Of a DNA stretch of 64,000 bases, positions 51,018-62,431 are shown one piece after another (the first letter of the stretch is position 1; the number at the start of each line of letters is the position of its first letter). The DNA is from Alphaproteobacteria bacterium (lineage in GTDB: Bacteria > Pseudomonadota > Alphaproteobacteria > UBA6615), in contig JBDXCV010000001.1 of assembly GCA_039980135.1 (NCBI GenBank), positions 1-64,000 of the forward strand, read 5' to 3'. Made by a program: the position numbers and the translations under genes. The notes beneath the pieces were generated by a model. It ran no database searches. It had not been told where the DNA came from and worked only from the letters and a program-made list of their open reading frames with translations.

Positions 51018-52504
51018 CGCCCCTCCAGCGTCGTGCGCAGCCGCAGGTAGGCGCGGACCCGGCGTGATGTCACGTCGATCGCAATATTCAGGGCTGCGGT
51101 CAGACCAATGAGGAATATCGCCCGGTCGAAGCGCAGTTCGGCGAACGCGCTGTCGATGTAGAAGCCGAGCGTTGCGATCCCGAGAATGCCGAGGATCGCC
51201 GTTTCCCGCATGATGACTTCCCAGCGATAGAAGAGCAGGGCAAGCAGGTTGCGATAGACACGCGGCAGCAACTCGTACGCATAGCGATTCAGTCCGGTCG
51301 GCGCATCGGCCCGCAATGTCAGGGTCTCGGTATGGCGACCGATCAGATGCCCGATGATGCCGCCATTGTGGAGTGCCAACGCGACAATCGCCGGCAGCAT
51401 TGAGGGCCCCCAGAGTTGCAGGAACACGAAGGCAAGGATGTATTCCGGCGTGGAGCGGGTTACGACAAGCACCAAGTGCCCGAAAGTGCGGGCAGGGCGG
51501 CCGAACATCTGTGGTGAAATCAACGGGAACATCAGCGCCGACAGCAGTCCTGTTGCTACCAGCGCGATCATCGTGAGTTGGATCGTCGCGATGGAGCCCG
51601 GCAAGGCCTGGGTCGTTGCCAGCGTCCACAACCAGTCCGCCAATCCCTCGATACCGCCGCCGTTGCGAAGCGGAAAAGGCACGATATCGACGGTCAGGAA
51701 GCGGATGATGTTCGTGCCGGAGATTTCGGTCGACCAGGGCAGCACCATACAGGCGGCAATGAGGTAGAGCGGCAGAAGCTTGCGGCGCGCCCAGAACCGC
51801 TGGGTGGCAATGATGAGATAGAACAGAATCAGAAGTGCGGAGACTTGGGAATATTCGCCTTGTCGGAAAGCCGTTTCGAGATGAAATCCGAGCGTCGGCA
51901 GCCCGACGAAGCCGAGCACGGCGCTCGATCGCAGACCGCACTCCAGGCGATATAGCGCATAGGTGCTGAAATGGGCCCATACATCGGGGAGCCGGACATA
52001 TAGCAGCGTCGATAAAAGGCCCGCACCCGACGGAGTGGCGTCGACGGCGCGGTCGTCGGCCTCTTCGAGAATTTCGTAAAACACCTTGGCGACGATGCCC
52101 GCATAGGGAATGCCGATCGCGAGAATGCCGGTTAACGGCGACAAACCGAATATCTGGAGAAAAATCAGTGCCCAGAAAAGTTCGTGAACCGCCCGGATAA
52201 CGGCACAGAAGGTTCGCACAATGCGGCTGTGAAATCCGAGGGCGAGAAGGAAACCGCAACCAACTCCGAATGCGACACCCAGGAAAGCAAATGCCATCGT
52301 GTTGACAAGGGCCGAGAACAGGCTCTCGGTAGCGAAAAAATCGGGTGTCACGATGCCGAGCAGCAGACGTCTGAACTCATTCCACGGATCGACTGTTGTG
52401 ATCTCGATATCAGCGAAGGCCAGAAACACCAACGCGATCGTGAAGAATGAAAACAGCGTCCGTGCCAGCGGCGAACGCCGGTACAGCGCCGCGACGGGGC
52501 TCAT
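51014..52504 (-). CDS. PhnE-type ABC permease, two permease domains fused
   Basis: 496 residues with about twelve helices in two halves of about 240 residues. Each half has the binding-protein-dependent permease loop (first half DRAVDATPSGAGLLSTLLYV, second half LTLRADAPTGLNRYAYELLP) and ends in a GLPTLGFHLETA / GIATLGFYIDSA motif. Typical PhnE proteins are single domains of about 270 residues. It overlaps the ATPase gene by 4 bp. It forms the membrane part of a phosphonate/phosphite- or selenate-type oxyanion importer with the next two genes. Confidence 0.85.
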   Translation of the reverse strand: MSPVAALYRRSPLARTLFSFFTIALVFLAFADIEITTVDPWNEFRRLLLGIVTPDFFATESLFSALVNTMAFAFLGVAFGVGCGFLLALGFHSRIVRTFCAVIRAVHELFWALIFLQIFGLSPLTGILAIGIPYAGIVAKVFYEILEEADDRAVDATPSGAGLLSTLLYVRLPDVWAHFSTYALYRLECGLRSSAVLGFVGLPTLGFHLETAFRQGEYSQVSALLILFYLIIATQRFWARRKLLPLYLIAACMVLPWSTEISGTNIIRFLTVDIVPFPLRNGGGIEGLADWLWTLATTQALPGSIATIQLTMIALVATGLLSALMFPLISPQMFGRPARTFGHLVLVVTRSTPEYILAFVFLQLWGPSMLPAIVALALHNGGIIGHLIGRHTETLTLRADAPTGLNRYAYELLPRVYRNLLALLFYRWEVIMRETAILGILGIATLGFYIDSAFAELRFDRAIFLIGLTAALNIAIDVTSRRVRAYLRLRTTLEGR

Positions 52505-53157
52505 GTCTTGTACAACCTGTCCAGATCGCCCGGGGTCAATCCGGCGGACGGTGTGTCCATGGCGATTTTTCCGTCCTGCACGCCGACAATCCGGTCGGCG
52601 AATGAGAGGGCGAGTGCCCGGTCGTGCAGCGCGACAACGACCGTTTCCTTCCGGGTTCCGGCAAGTTGGAGTACTTCCCGTGCCTGATGGTCGTCGACGG
52701 CGGAAACCGGTTCATCGCCGATCAGAACGGGCGCATCATTGAAAAGCGCGCGGGCGACGGCGGTCCGTTGTTGCTGGCCGCCGGACAGTCGGCGCACGGC
52801 GGCAAACAGTTCTTCCGTCAGGCGCAGGGGCGCGAGTGTCTCGCGGACTGCGTCGACATCTTTAGTCACCGGCCAGAACAAGGTCCGAAGATTGTGAAGC
52901 GTCGAATGATTGTGGAGTTGCCCCATATAGACGTTGTGGAATACGGACAACGCCTGCACGAGACCAAGGTCCTGCGGGATGATTGCCGTGGGCATACGGC
53001 AATGTTCGCGGATCAGACGCAGGAGGGTGGTTTTGCCCGCACCGCTTTCGCCGACAATCGCGATACGCTCGCCGGGCTCGATGCGCAGATGTACGTCTTC
53101 GAGTACCCGCCGGCCACTGTAGCCGACGGGGATACCCGATACGTCAAGAACGTGCAT
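52501..53157 (-). CDS. PhnC-type ABC transporter ATPase
   Basis: 218 residues, slightly short for PhnC. Walker A GESGAGKTTLLRLI, Q loop IIPQDLGLV, signature LSGGQQQRTAVARAL, Walker B VLIGDEPVSAVD and H loop VVALHDRAL are all intact. The segment MGQLHNHSTLHNLRTLFWPV is characteristic of the PhnC-like group. It overlaps the permease gene by 4 bp and the receptor gene by 1 bp, giving a tightly coupled three-gene importer operon. Confidence 0.9.
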   Translation of the reverse strand: MHVLDVSGIPVGYSGRRVLEDVHLRIEPGERIAIVGESGAGKTTLLRLIREHCRMPTAIIPQDLGLVQALSVFHNVYMGQLHNHSTLHNLRTLFWPVTKDVDAVRETLAPLRLTEELFAAVRRLSGGQQQRTAVARALFNDAPVLIGDEPVSAVDDHQAREVLQLAGTRKETVVVALHDRALALSFADRIVGVQDGKIAMDTPSAGLTPGDLDRLYKT

Positions 53158-54035
53158 CAGTCGAGAATGCCGATTTCCTTGCCGACGCGCAGGATGGGCT
53201 CATAGTCGTCATTGGTGGCTGGAATGAACCCCGATCGCGGAAACGCCTTGAGTTCGGCAGGGTCCGTGATGTTGAGGAGCGCCGCACGGACACGATTCGT
53301 GAAATCGGCACCGAACTTGTTATCTGCATCGCCGCGGATGGTCCACTGATAGTCCGGATAGGTCGGCGTACGCCAGATGACCTGCACTTTCTTCGGATCA
53401 ATGCGCCCTTCGCTAAGTTCCTTGTCCCACACCGCGAAATTCAATGCGCCGACTTCATAGGCTCCGGACTGGACAAGGGCAATGGTGCGCGAATGATCAC
53501 CACTGAAACCGACACGAGAGAACACGTCCTCGGGCGATTTCTTGAACTGGTTTCGGATGAAATATTCCGGCATCAGGCGTCCAGACGTGGAGCCCTTCGA
53601 GCCGAATGTGAAGGTTTTCCCGGCAATTGCCGCAGGAAAATCGGAACTTTCGGTCAGGCCGGTGCTGGTATGCGCGATGAAGTAGGAAACAAAATTCTCG
53701 TCTTCAACGCCTTGGGCTAGCGCGACAGAGCCAGGAACTGCCTGGCGTGCCTGAACACCCGACAGACCACCGAACCAAGCGAGTTGCACCTGGTTGTTGC
53801 GAAAGGCCGTGACGGCGGCGGCATAGGATTTTACCGGGATGTACTCAACTTTGATCCCGAGTTCGTCAGAGAGATGATCGGCAATCTTTCCGAAACGAGT
53901 GCGCAAATGCGCTTCGTCCTGATCTGGGATCGCCGTAAAGACAAAGGTGTCTTGAGAGTAAGCGGTAGGAATGCTGACAGGGGCTGCGAAAAGGACAAGC
54001 GCGGCCAATACAATGCCAATCACACGGATGTGCAT
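53157..54035 (-). CDS. PhnD-type periplasmic receptor (phosphonate or putative selenate importer)
   Basis: 292 residues; signal peptide about 1-27 (TAYS-QD). Landmarks: FTAIPDQDEAHLRTRFGKIA, LAWFGGLSGVQARQAVPGS, TFGSKGSTSGRLMPEYFIR, VGFSGDHSRTIALVQSG and TPTYPDYQWTIRGD. This set fits the subgroup annotated as putative selenate ABC receptors within the PhnD superfamily rather than classical PhnD; that placement is from memory. It is first in the operon, and the divergent kinase gene starts 296 bp away. Confidence 0.85.
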   Translation of the reverse strand: MHIRVIGIVLAALVLFAAPVSIPTAYSQDTFVFTAIPDQDEAHLRTRFGKIADHLSDELGIKVEYIPVKSYAAAVTAFRNNQVQLAWFGGLSGVQARQAVPGSVALAQGVEDENFVSYFIAHTSTGLTESSDFPAAIAGKTFTFGSKGSTSGRLMPEYFIRNQFKKSPEDVFSRVGFSGDHSRTIALVQSGAYEVGALNFAVWDKELSEGRIDPKKVQVIWRTPTYPDYQWTIRGDADNKFGADFTNRVRAALLNITDPAELKAFPRSGFIPATNDDYEPILRVGKEIGILD

Positions 54036-54331
54036 GCTGATTCTCCAAGTATGGGGGAGTTGATGTGGTTTGTGGAAGCTAGGCTAGTCAATGACGCGAT
54101 CAACCGCATCGGGTGATTTGTCAGAGGACATGTGCTCTGGAGGCATGGCACTTTTCAAAAATTCTCCGTTTATGCGATTATGGAGCCGCTTGTCCGCCTT
54201 GCCACGGTCCGGCAATTTGTGTTGACGCGATCTTAATGTCATTTTTGTATCAATATTATTTCGGTAGATCAGACGTTTACGCCGACCCATGACAATCTCG
54301 TCGCAATTTCATAGCCAGACCGCCGGGACAG
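54036..54331. other. Divergent region between importer and histidine kinase
   Basis: 296 bp without a gene, relatively A+T rich toward the kinase side. TTGACG at 54222-54227 with TTGTAT 17 bp later (54245-54250) is a passable promoter pointing toward the kinase gene. No clear operator dyad was seen. Confidence 0.4.
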
Positions 54332-56248
54332 ATGTTGAACGCTGAAATCGAGGCAAACCGGACAACCGTGATTGCGCGCCCGCGCAGCGCGGTCCGGCGT
54401 CTGGCCAAGCGCATTGCCGAAGGTTATCGCGTTCAGCTCATACTGTTCTCCGCGTTGGTGTTCGTGTCTGCGGTGCCGGTTTTCCTGCTCGCGGGCTGGG
54501 TTCAGAACAATGCCCTCGAAAAAGAAGTCGAGTCGGTCACCGAGAAGCATCTGCTGATTGCCCAGAATCTGAGTGGCGCGCTGGAGCGCTATGTGTCGGA
54601 TGTACGAGAGACCTTTCGCGTCGCCTCGAAGAATATCGCGAACGATCAGGAAATCGAGGGTTTGGAAGGTCTGCTTCGATCCCTGAATTTCGACTATGTG
54701 GTTGTGCTGGACGAGGCAGACAAGTTCGAGCAGTTCCTCGTTGACCCTGCCGTGCCGCACGGTGATTTCGAGATGCCGATGTCGATGCTCGGGGAACTGC
54801 GCAGCCTGGCTCAGACATCGGACAAGGACGTCCATATCTCCGATTTGCTGCGCTTCCACGGCAAGCCGGTATTCTTCGTGGTCCGCGAATGCGAGGACGG
54901 GCAGCTCGTGTTGGGGGCTCTGGAGCCTACATTCCTGCGGCAAGTCCAGAAATCGATCGAGTTCGGCGACCGCGGACATTCGATGATCGTCGATGCCAAG
55001 GGCCAGGTCGTCGCGCATCCGAACAGTGATTGGGAAGCGACATCGAAGGATGCATCGGGACTATCCGTCGTTCAGAAGATGATGAACGGAGAAACGGGCG
55101 TCGCGACATTTTATTCACCGCCAATGCAGGCCGATATGATCGCGGGCCACACCGCAGTCTCCAATGTCGGCTGGGGCGTGATGGTGCCGCAACCGTTCAG
55201 TGAACTTGAAGATGCCGCCAGCGGTGTCCGGAACGTGGCGGTGGCGTTGACCCTGATCGGAATACTGGCGGCCGCGGTTATCGGCTGGCTCCTTTCGAAG
55301 TTTCTTGCGGCCCCGATTGTTGCGGTATCCAAAGCCGCGAGCGAGGTCGCGGCCGGCGGCCTGCACACGCGGGTGGGTGAGCTGCCCGCCCATGCGCCGC
55401 GCGAATTGCGCGTACTGTCGAAAAGTTTCAATCGGATGGTGAACCAGCTCGAGCAGCGCGAATCGGGTTTGCGTGCGGCCAAGGAAGAGGCTGAGTCCGC
55501 GAACCGCGCAAAGTCCGAATTTCTGGCGAATATCAGCCATGAACTGCGCACACCGCTCAATGCGGTGATCGGTTTCTCGGAACTCATGCGGAACGAGATC
55601 CATGGTCCGCTCGGTGCTGAACAATATATGGAGTATCTGGGCGATATCCATGGTTCGGGGCGCCATCTGCTGGAAATCATCAATGACGTGCTCGATATGT
55701 CGAAAATCGAGGCCGGCAGCATCGAATTGATTGAAAGTGATTTTGAATTGCGCGAGACCCTCACAGGCTGCGCGCGAATGATGGGTGAGCGTGCGGATGC
55801 TGGCAAGGTGCGAATCGACGTCACGGTCTCCGAGCAAATCCACGGGCTTCACGGCGACGAAAGACTGGTTCGACAGGTCGTGCTCAATCTTCTGTCGAAC
55901 GCCGTGAAATTCTCGGCGGAGGGAAGCGACGTTGTATTGAACGCCTCCCTCGATCAGGACGGGAGCTGCCTGGTGAGGGTGGTGGACCAGGGCATTGGAA
56001 TTTCGCCCGATCAACTCGATAGCGTGATGGAACCCTTTGTTCAGGTCGATAGCGGCGTGAACCGCAAATATGAGGGGACGGGGCTCGGCCTTGCCCTGGT
56101 CAAGTCGATGATGGAGATGCACGGCGGTGACGTGACCATCGAGAGCAATGTCAACGAAGGAACGACCGTGACGGTGCAGTTCCCCGCAGCGCGGGTCCTC
56201 CACAAAACGCCGGACGCATATGGCAGCGAAAGCAGTGCCGCCGACTAA
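54332..56248 (+). CDS. Membrane sensor histidine kinase
   Basis: 638 residues. Helix 1 at about 38-58, an extracytoplasmic Cache-like sensor (about 60-290), helix 2 at about 300-325, a HAMP linker, a HisKA H-box [20 protein letters not shown] with the phosphorylated His, and an ATPase with N box [14 protein letters not shown]1 VVDQGIGIS and G2 [14 protein letters not shown]. No response-regulator gene is adjacent, so the partner is elsewhere. It is divergent from the oxyanion-type importer, which suggests (without proof) that it senses a related nutrient. Confidence 0.92.
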   Translation: MLNAEIEANRTTVIARPRSAVRRLAKRIAEGYRVQLILFSALVFVSAVPVFLLAGWVQNNALEKEVESVTEKHLLIAQNLSGALERYVSDVRETFRVASKNIANDQEIEGLEGLLRSLNFDYVVVLDEADKFEQFLVDPAVPHGDFEMPMSMLGELRSLAQTSDKDVHISDLLRFHGKPVFFVVRECEDGQLVLGALEPTFLRQVQKSIEFGDRGHSMIVDAKGQVVAHPNSDWEATSKDASGLSVVQKMMNGETGVATFYSPPMQADMIAGHTAVSNVGWGVMVPQPFSELEDAASGVRNVAVALTLIGILAAAVIGWLLSKFLAAPIVAVSKAASEVAAGGLHTRVGELPAHAPRELRVLSKSFNRMVNQLEQRESGLRAAKEEAESANRAKSEFLANISHELRTPLNAVIGFSELMRNEIHGPLGAEQYMEYLGDIHGSGRHLLEIINDVLDMSKIEAGSIELIESDFELRETLTGCARMMGERADAGKVRIDVTVSEQIHGLHGDERLVRQVVLNLLSNAVKFSAEGSDVVLNASLDQDGSCLVRVVDQGIGISPDQLDSVMEPFVQVDSGVNRKYEGTGLGLALVKSMMEMHGGDVTIESNVNEGTTVTVQFPAARVLHKTPDAYGSESSAAD

Positions 56249-56283
56249 GCCGGCACACGCCTGAGCCTGTGCCCATGCGCCGA

Positions 56284-57264
56284 TCAGGGTTTGAGGATCA
56301 GTTTTCCCAGAATGGCACGGCTGTCCATCAGTTCATGCGCCCGCCGCGCCTCGGACAATGGCAGCCGGTCGAAGATCGGCGGGGATAGCGTGCCTTCCGC
56401 GAACTCCGCAACCAGCGCATCGAAAATATCAGCTTTCCGGTCCGGATCTTCGTCAAAGGCGTGCAGCGAGAAACATTGCAGGCCGATGCTCAGCCCACGT
56501 CTTGCCCGAAGTCCCTCGAACAGGTCTTCATCCGGCGCACCGGCGAGTGCGTTGTAGAGAATTACCAGTCCCAACGGCGCCAGCATATCCAGGTCGCGGA
56601 CCAGTCCAGGACCCCCCAACTGATCGAAGCTCACATCAACCCCGCGCCCATCCGTGATCTCGCGGACCTTCTCGACGATGTTTTCGGTTGAATAATTGAC
56701 CGTTCCCAATGTGCCGAGTTGAGAGGCGAATGCGCATTTCTCGTCGCTGCTGGCGCCCGCAATGGTGGCGATACCGGCGCTGCGGCACAAATCGAGGATC
56801 GCGGTTCCCATCCCGCCGGCCGCGCCGTTCACATAGATTGTTTTCACATCCTCTGATCGCGCGACGCCATAGAGCATGGCCCAAGCAACCAGGTAGTTCG
56901 GGATCGTGACGGCGGCCTCGAGGTCAACTGTCTCCGGCAACGCCGTGACCAACGCTGTGTCCACCGCGTTGTATTCGGCATATCGACCGCCGCCAGTGCC
57001 GAAGACGAGCACCGGCTGACCGACCTCGAAATCCGTCACGCCATCGCCGAGCGACGCGATATGGCCGCTCATCTCGTTTCCCAGGATCGTCGGCAGGGCC
57101 GGTTTCCACTTGTAGACACCCGTCCGCAGCAGGATATCGGGGTACCCCACGCCCAGCGAATGTGCCTTCACGAGGACCTGGCCCGGACCGGGTTCGGGGA
57201 TGGGGATGTCGACGACTTCGATGACTTCGGGACCGCCATAGGCCTGAATCTGGATCGCTTTCAT
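56284..57264 (-). CDS. Quinone oxidoreductase-like (zinc-independent MDR) protein
   Basis: 326 residues from the ATG at 57264 (GGAGG nine bases upstream). N-terminal GroES-like fold beginning MKAIQIQAYGGPEVIEVVD, nucleotide-binding motif IYVNGAAGGMGTAILDLCR, and the C-terminal LPLSEARRAHELMDSRAILG typical of QOR. No zinc cysteine cluster. The DMT transporter gene ends 19 bp upstream on the same strand, so they may be co-transcribed. Paralogue of the 15421 enzyme at the family level only. Confidence 0.88.
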   Translation of the reverse strand: MKAIQIQAYGGPEVIEVVDIPIPEPGPGQVLVKAHSLGVGYPDILLRTGVYKWKPALPTILGNEMSGHIASLGDGVTDFEVGQPVLVFGTGGGRYAEYNAVDTALVTALPETVDLEAAVTIPNYLVAWAMLYGVARSEDVKTIYVNGAAGGMGTAILDLCRSAGIATIAGASSDEKCAFASQLGTLGTVNYSTENIVEKVREITDGRGVDVSFDQLGGPGLVRDLDMLAPLGLVILYNALAGAPDEDLFEGLRARRGLSIGLQCFSLHAFDEDPDRKADIFDALVAEFAEGTLSPPIFDRLPLSEARRAHELMDSRAILGKLILKP

Positions 57265-57283
57265 GTGGGTCCTCCGTGCGTGT

Positions 57284-58189
57284 CTAGAACAGCAGCAAGA
57301 TGATGATTCCGGCGACAACCAGGATAATCCCGGTCAGTTCCAGGCGCAGGATTTTTTCGCGAAAAATGAGCACCGAGGAGGCGATGGTGAACACCAGTTC
57401 GACCTGTCCCAGGGCGCGGACAAGCGCCGCATTCTGGATCGTCATGGCCGTGAACCAGCCGATGGATGCGAGTGCGCCGCTCAATCCGACGAGGCCGGCG
57501 ACGCGCCATGCCTTGATGACGCGGCGGATCTCGCCCGGATCGCGCAGGGCCATGAATGTCGCCATCACAACCGTCTGAAACACGAGAACGACTGCGAGCG
57601 TGAAGGACGCCTGCACGAGGAAGCCGTCCCCGCCGAGCGACAGTGACGCGCCGCGGTAGGAGACGGCGGCCACGCCGAAGAAGGCGCCCGACGCGAGCCC
57701 GATCAGCGCCGGGCGCGCCAGCCATGATTTGGCAATCCCGGCCAGGCCGGCCGGCGCGCGGGCCGCGGAAATGGAGATCACACCCACGAGGCTGATCAGG
57801 ATGCCGATTGTCGCCGCCGTGGATATGCTTTCACCGAGAAACACCAGAGCGAACACCGCCGCCTGCACGGTTTCGGTCTTGGAGTAGGTGGTCCCGACCG
57901 CGAAGTTGCGGGCATCGAACAAGGTCACGAGCAGCGCTGTTGCCAGGATCTGCGCCAGCCCGCCGACCACGGCGAACATCAGGAAATCCTGATTCAGTCG
58001 CGGCAGTTCGAAATCGAACAGCAGAACCAAGGTTGCGAGATACACGAGCGCGAATGGAAATCCGTATCCGAAGCGCACGAAGGTGGCGCCGATGGTTCCC
58101 AGCTCGCCCTTGAGATGCTTCTGCAGTGCCGAACGCACATTCTGCAGGAACGCGGCGGCGATGGTCAGGGGTATCCAGAGAAGGGTCAT
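57284..58189 (-). CDS. EamA/DMT-superfamily transporter
   Basis: 301 residues with ten predicted helices in two EamA repeats; GESISTAATIGILISLVGVI lies at the internal junction. It begins with hydrophobic sequence directly from the ATG at 58189. It ends 19 bp before the oxidoreductase start. The probable role is efflux of a metabolite; the substrate is unknown. Confidence 0.87.
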   Translation of the reverse strand: MTLLWIPLTIAAAFLQNVRSALQKHLKGELGTIGATFVRFGYGFPFALVYLATLVLLFDFELPRLNQDFLMFAVVGGLAQILATALLVTLFDARNFAVGTTYSKTETVQAAVFALVFLGESISTAATIGILISLVGVISISAARAPAGLAGIAKSWLARPALIGLASGAFFGVAAVSYRGASLSLGGDGFLVQASFTLAVVLVFQTVVMATFMALRDPGEIRRVIKAWRVAGLVGLSGALASIGWFTAMTIQNAALVRALGQVELVFTIASSVLIFREKILRLELTGIILVVAGIIILLLF

Positions 58190-58246
58190 GGCAATTCGTT
58201 ACGGCCCGGCGGCAGAGGGGACAATTTCGGCAACGCGGGAACGGTC

Positions 58247-59209
58247 CTATTCCTTCGGGGCATGCCCGCCATGGGCCGACTGGCTGATCGCGCGTGCCCC
58301 CTTGCGGGAGCGGACCACGTCGGCGCCGATGGCTGGGATATCGGAGTAGGGCCGGTCGCCCTTGATTGTGATCCGTTCGAGCTTCCGCCGGTTGGGGTAG
58401 TAGTCGTGGATTGCGTAATGCTGGACGGACCGGTTGTCCCAGAACACCAGCGTGTTGGGTGTCCAGTGATGGCGATACTGGTATTCCGGTACTTCGGCCT
58501 GGTGAAACAGCAACTCCAGCACCGCACGGCTTTCGGCTTCGTCCATGCCCTTGATCGCGATCGTGAACTGGGGGTTCACGAACAGCACCTTGCGGCCGGA
58601 GACGGGGTGGGTCCGTACGACCGGATGTACGGCCGGCGGATACCGGTCCTCGAAGTCCCGCAGCCTTGCGCGGCTCTCGGCATCATCATCGAACAATTGC
58701 CGGAAGGGCTTGAAGTCGTGGACCGCCTCGAGACCCGAGACGAACTGCTGCATGTGATCGCTCAGCCCTTCATAGGCCGCCGCCATGCTGGCGAACAGCG
58801 TATCACCGCCATAGTCGGGTACAATCAGGGCGCGCAGTATGGTGCCCAGCGGCGGCTCCGCCCGAAACGTCTCGTCGGAATGCCAGACATCCGTGCCCCA
58901 GGGCGGGTTGTCGGCGTCATTGTCGAAAACGATCAGGTCCGGTGCTTCGCTGTCGCTGGGCGCGAACGGATGGACGGTCAACGCGCCGAACCGGCGCCCG
59001 AAGGCTTTCTGGTCTTCGGTCGTGATGTCCTGTCCGCGGAACACGATCACCTGATGCTCGACCAATGCCGCCTCGATCGCGGCGAAGGTTGCATCGTCCA
59101 TATTGTCGGAGAGGTCTACGCCTTCGATTTCCGCGCCGCAGGCCGCGCCGACCTTGCGGATGTATGGACCGGTCGCGGGTGCAACGTCCGCAGGCATGCT
59201 CTGGATCAT
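58247..59209 (-). CDS. TauD/TfdA-type 2-oxoglutarate dioxygenase
   Basis: 320 residues. Iron ligands: His and Asp in TDVWHSDETF and the distal His in RSVQHYAIHDYYPN; the C-terminal Arg in NRRKLERITIKGD probably binds 2-oxoglutarate. TWTPNTLVFWDN-like context (HHWTPNTLVFWDNRS) is a family signature. Members oxidise taurine, alkyl sulfates or chlorophenoxyacetates; the substrate here is not evident. It is divergent from a cupin gene (109 bp) and lies upstream of the DMT and QOR genes on the same strand. Confidence 0.9.
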   Translation of the reverse strand: MIQSMPADVAPATGPYIRKVGAACGAEIEGVDLSDNMDDATFAAIEAALVEHQVIVFRGQDITTEDQKAFGRRFGALTVHPFAPSDSEAPDLIVFDNDADNPPWGTDVWHSDETFRAEPPLGTILRALIVPDYGGDTLFASMAAAYEGLSDHMQQFVSGLEAVHDFKPFRQLFDDDAESRARLRDFEDRYPPAVHPVVRTHPVSGRKVLFVNPQFTIAIKGMDEAESRAVLELLFHQAEVPEYQYRHHWTPNTLVFWDNRSVQHYAIHDYYPNRRKLERITIKGDRPYSDIPAIGADVVRSRKGARAISQSAHGGHAPKE

Positions 59210-59318
59210 GAATGTTCCCCCGAAATCAGTGGTGTCAGACTATCAGAATGTGACGTGTGTTGGGTCGTGTAGAATGGGGGCCAACGCGAGTTCGGTATCG
59301 GACCGAGAGGGGGAGAAT

Positions 59319-59864
59319 ATGGCGCAAGACTACAAGGTAACGCGACGGGTCGTGACGGCGATCGACGCGGATGGCAATTCATATATCGCCGAGGACGGGC
59401 CCACGCCCGCGGTGCGGACGGTAGACGCCCGGCCGGGCTATGTCGTGAACAATATCTGGGTCACCGGCGCGGCCCCCGCGCCCGTCGGTGCGCCGGATGC
59501 CGTGGAGACCCATGAAGGGGTCCTGCCGCCGGCGGGCGGCACGGTGCTGCGCGTGATCGAATACCCGCCCGATCCCGAGGACCCCGAGGAGATGGCCCGC
59601 CAGTTCGCCGGCATGTTCGGCAAGTTGTTCGAGGATGCCGACCGCCCCGACGGCGGAAATGCGCATCCGGGCATGCACACCACGGAAACCGTGGACTATG
59701 CCATCGTGATCGAAGGCGAAATCACGGCGATCATGGAGAACGAGGAAACCGTGCTCGGACCGGGGGACGTGCTGATCCAGCGTGGCACGAACCATGCCTG
59801 GAGCAACAAGTCCGGCAAGCCGGCCCGCGTCGCCTTCGTCCTGATCGGCGGAAGCTGGGAATAG
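59319..59864 (+). CDS. Cupin-domain protein
   Basis: 181 residues from the ATG at 59319 with GAGGGGGAG upstream. The single cupin domain is at about 110-175: HPGMHTTETVDYAIVIEGEI has the His and Glu of motif 1, and GDVLIQRGTNHAWSNK is motif 2 with the metal His. The first 100 residues are a non-cupin N-terminal part seen in cupins of unknown function. It is divergent from the TauD-type gene and 147 bp before the pca operon, so it could belong to either unit. Confidence 0.8.
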   Translation: MAQDYKVTRRVVTAIDADGNSYIAEDGPTPAVRTVDARPGYVVNNIWVTGAAPAPVGAPDAVETHEGVLPPAGGTVLRVIEYPPDPEDPEEMARQFAGMFGKLFEDADRPDGGNAHPGMHTTETVDYAIVIEGEITAIMENEETVLGPGDVLIQRGTNHAWSNKSGKPARVAFVLIGGSWE

Positions 59865-60011
59865 CTGCGCTGACGCGGGAGTGCCGCGCCCGGGTGCCGG
59901 GTATGCGCCGGCGGGAAGCACTGCCGGCGCGCCGACAGGGGGGCATTCGCGCCGGATTGGATGCTAAGCTTCATTGGGTGTGCATGCGGTGAGTTGTGAG
60001 GGAGAAACTGA

Positions 60012-60807
60012 ATGGCTGTCCGGATAATCAGACGCGGTGAGGTCGGAATCCATTTCCGCGACGAGGGGGCAACGGATGCGCCTTTGACGCTCCTGTTCTC
60101 GAACTCGCTCGGCACCGATTTGCGTATATGGGACGACGTTGTTGCCCGGTTCGCGGACACGGCCCGCATTGTCCGCTACGACAAGCGTGGCCATGGAATC
60201 TCGGATGCGCCGCCGGCGCCATATTCGCTGGCGGACCATGTGGCGGACGCGCATGCGCTGCTCGATCATCTCGATATCGCGCATGCCGTTGTCGTCGGCG
60301 TTTCCGTTGGCGGAATGATCGCACAGGGCCTTGCCGTCGCGCACCCGGCGCGGGTGACGGGCCTCGTGCTCTGCGACACGGCAGCCAGGATCGGGACAGG
60401 CGAAGCCTGGGAGGAACGCATCGCCGCGATCCGCGCCGGCGGACTGGAATCGATCGCGGACGGGATCATGGAACGCTGGTTCTCCAGCGACTTTCGAAGC
60501 CGGGCACCCGGCGAGTTGTCCCTGTGGCGCAACCTTCTCGTGCGCACACCCGTTGAAGGCTATGTCGGGACCTGTGCCGCACTCGCCGGCGGCGATCTCA
60601 CCACCGATATCGGGGGGCTGAATGTGCCGGTGCTTTGCATCTGCGGCGACGAAGACGGCGCGACGCCACCGGAACTGGTGCGCGAGCTGGCGGCCTCCAT
60701 TCCCGGCGCGCGCTATCTGGAGGTCGCGAATGCGGGCCATTTGCCCTGCATCGAGCAGCCGACGGTGATGGCGGATGCCATCGCCGAATTTCTTGCGGAG
60801 AACGATC

Positions 60808-60815
<8 letters not shown>
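60012..60815 (+). CDS. pcaD: 3-oxoadipate enol-lactonase
   Basis: 267 residues, alpha/beta hydrolase. Triad: Ser in VVVGVSVGGMIAQG, Asp in ICGDEDGATPPELV, His in VANAGHLPCIEQP. The oxyanion motif is SNSLGTDLRIWDD, characteristic of PcaD. It converts 3-oxoadipate enol-lactone to 3-oxoadipate, the last ring-derived step of the protocatechuate branch. First gene of the operon; pcaC starts inside its last codons. Confidence 0.92.
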
Positions 60816-62413
<1,598 letters not shown>

Positions 62414-62431
62414 ATCCGGGATGTGACGCCG

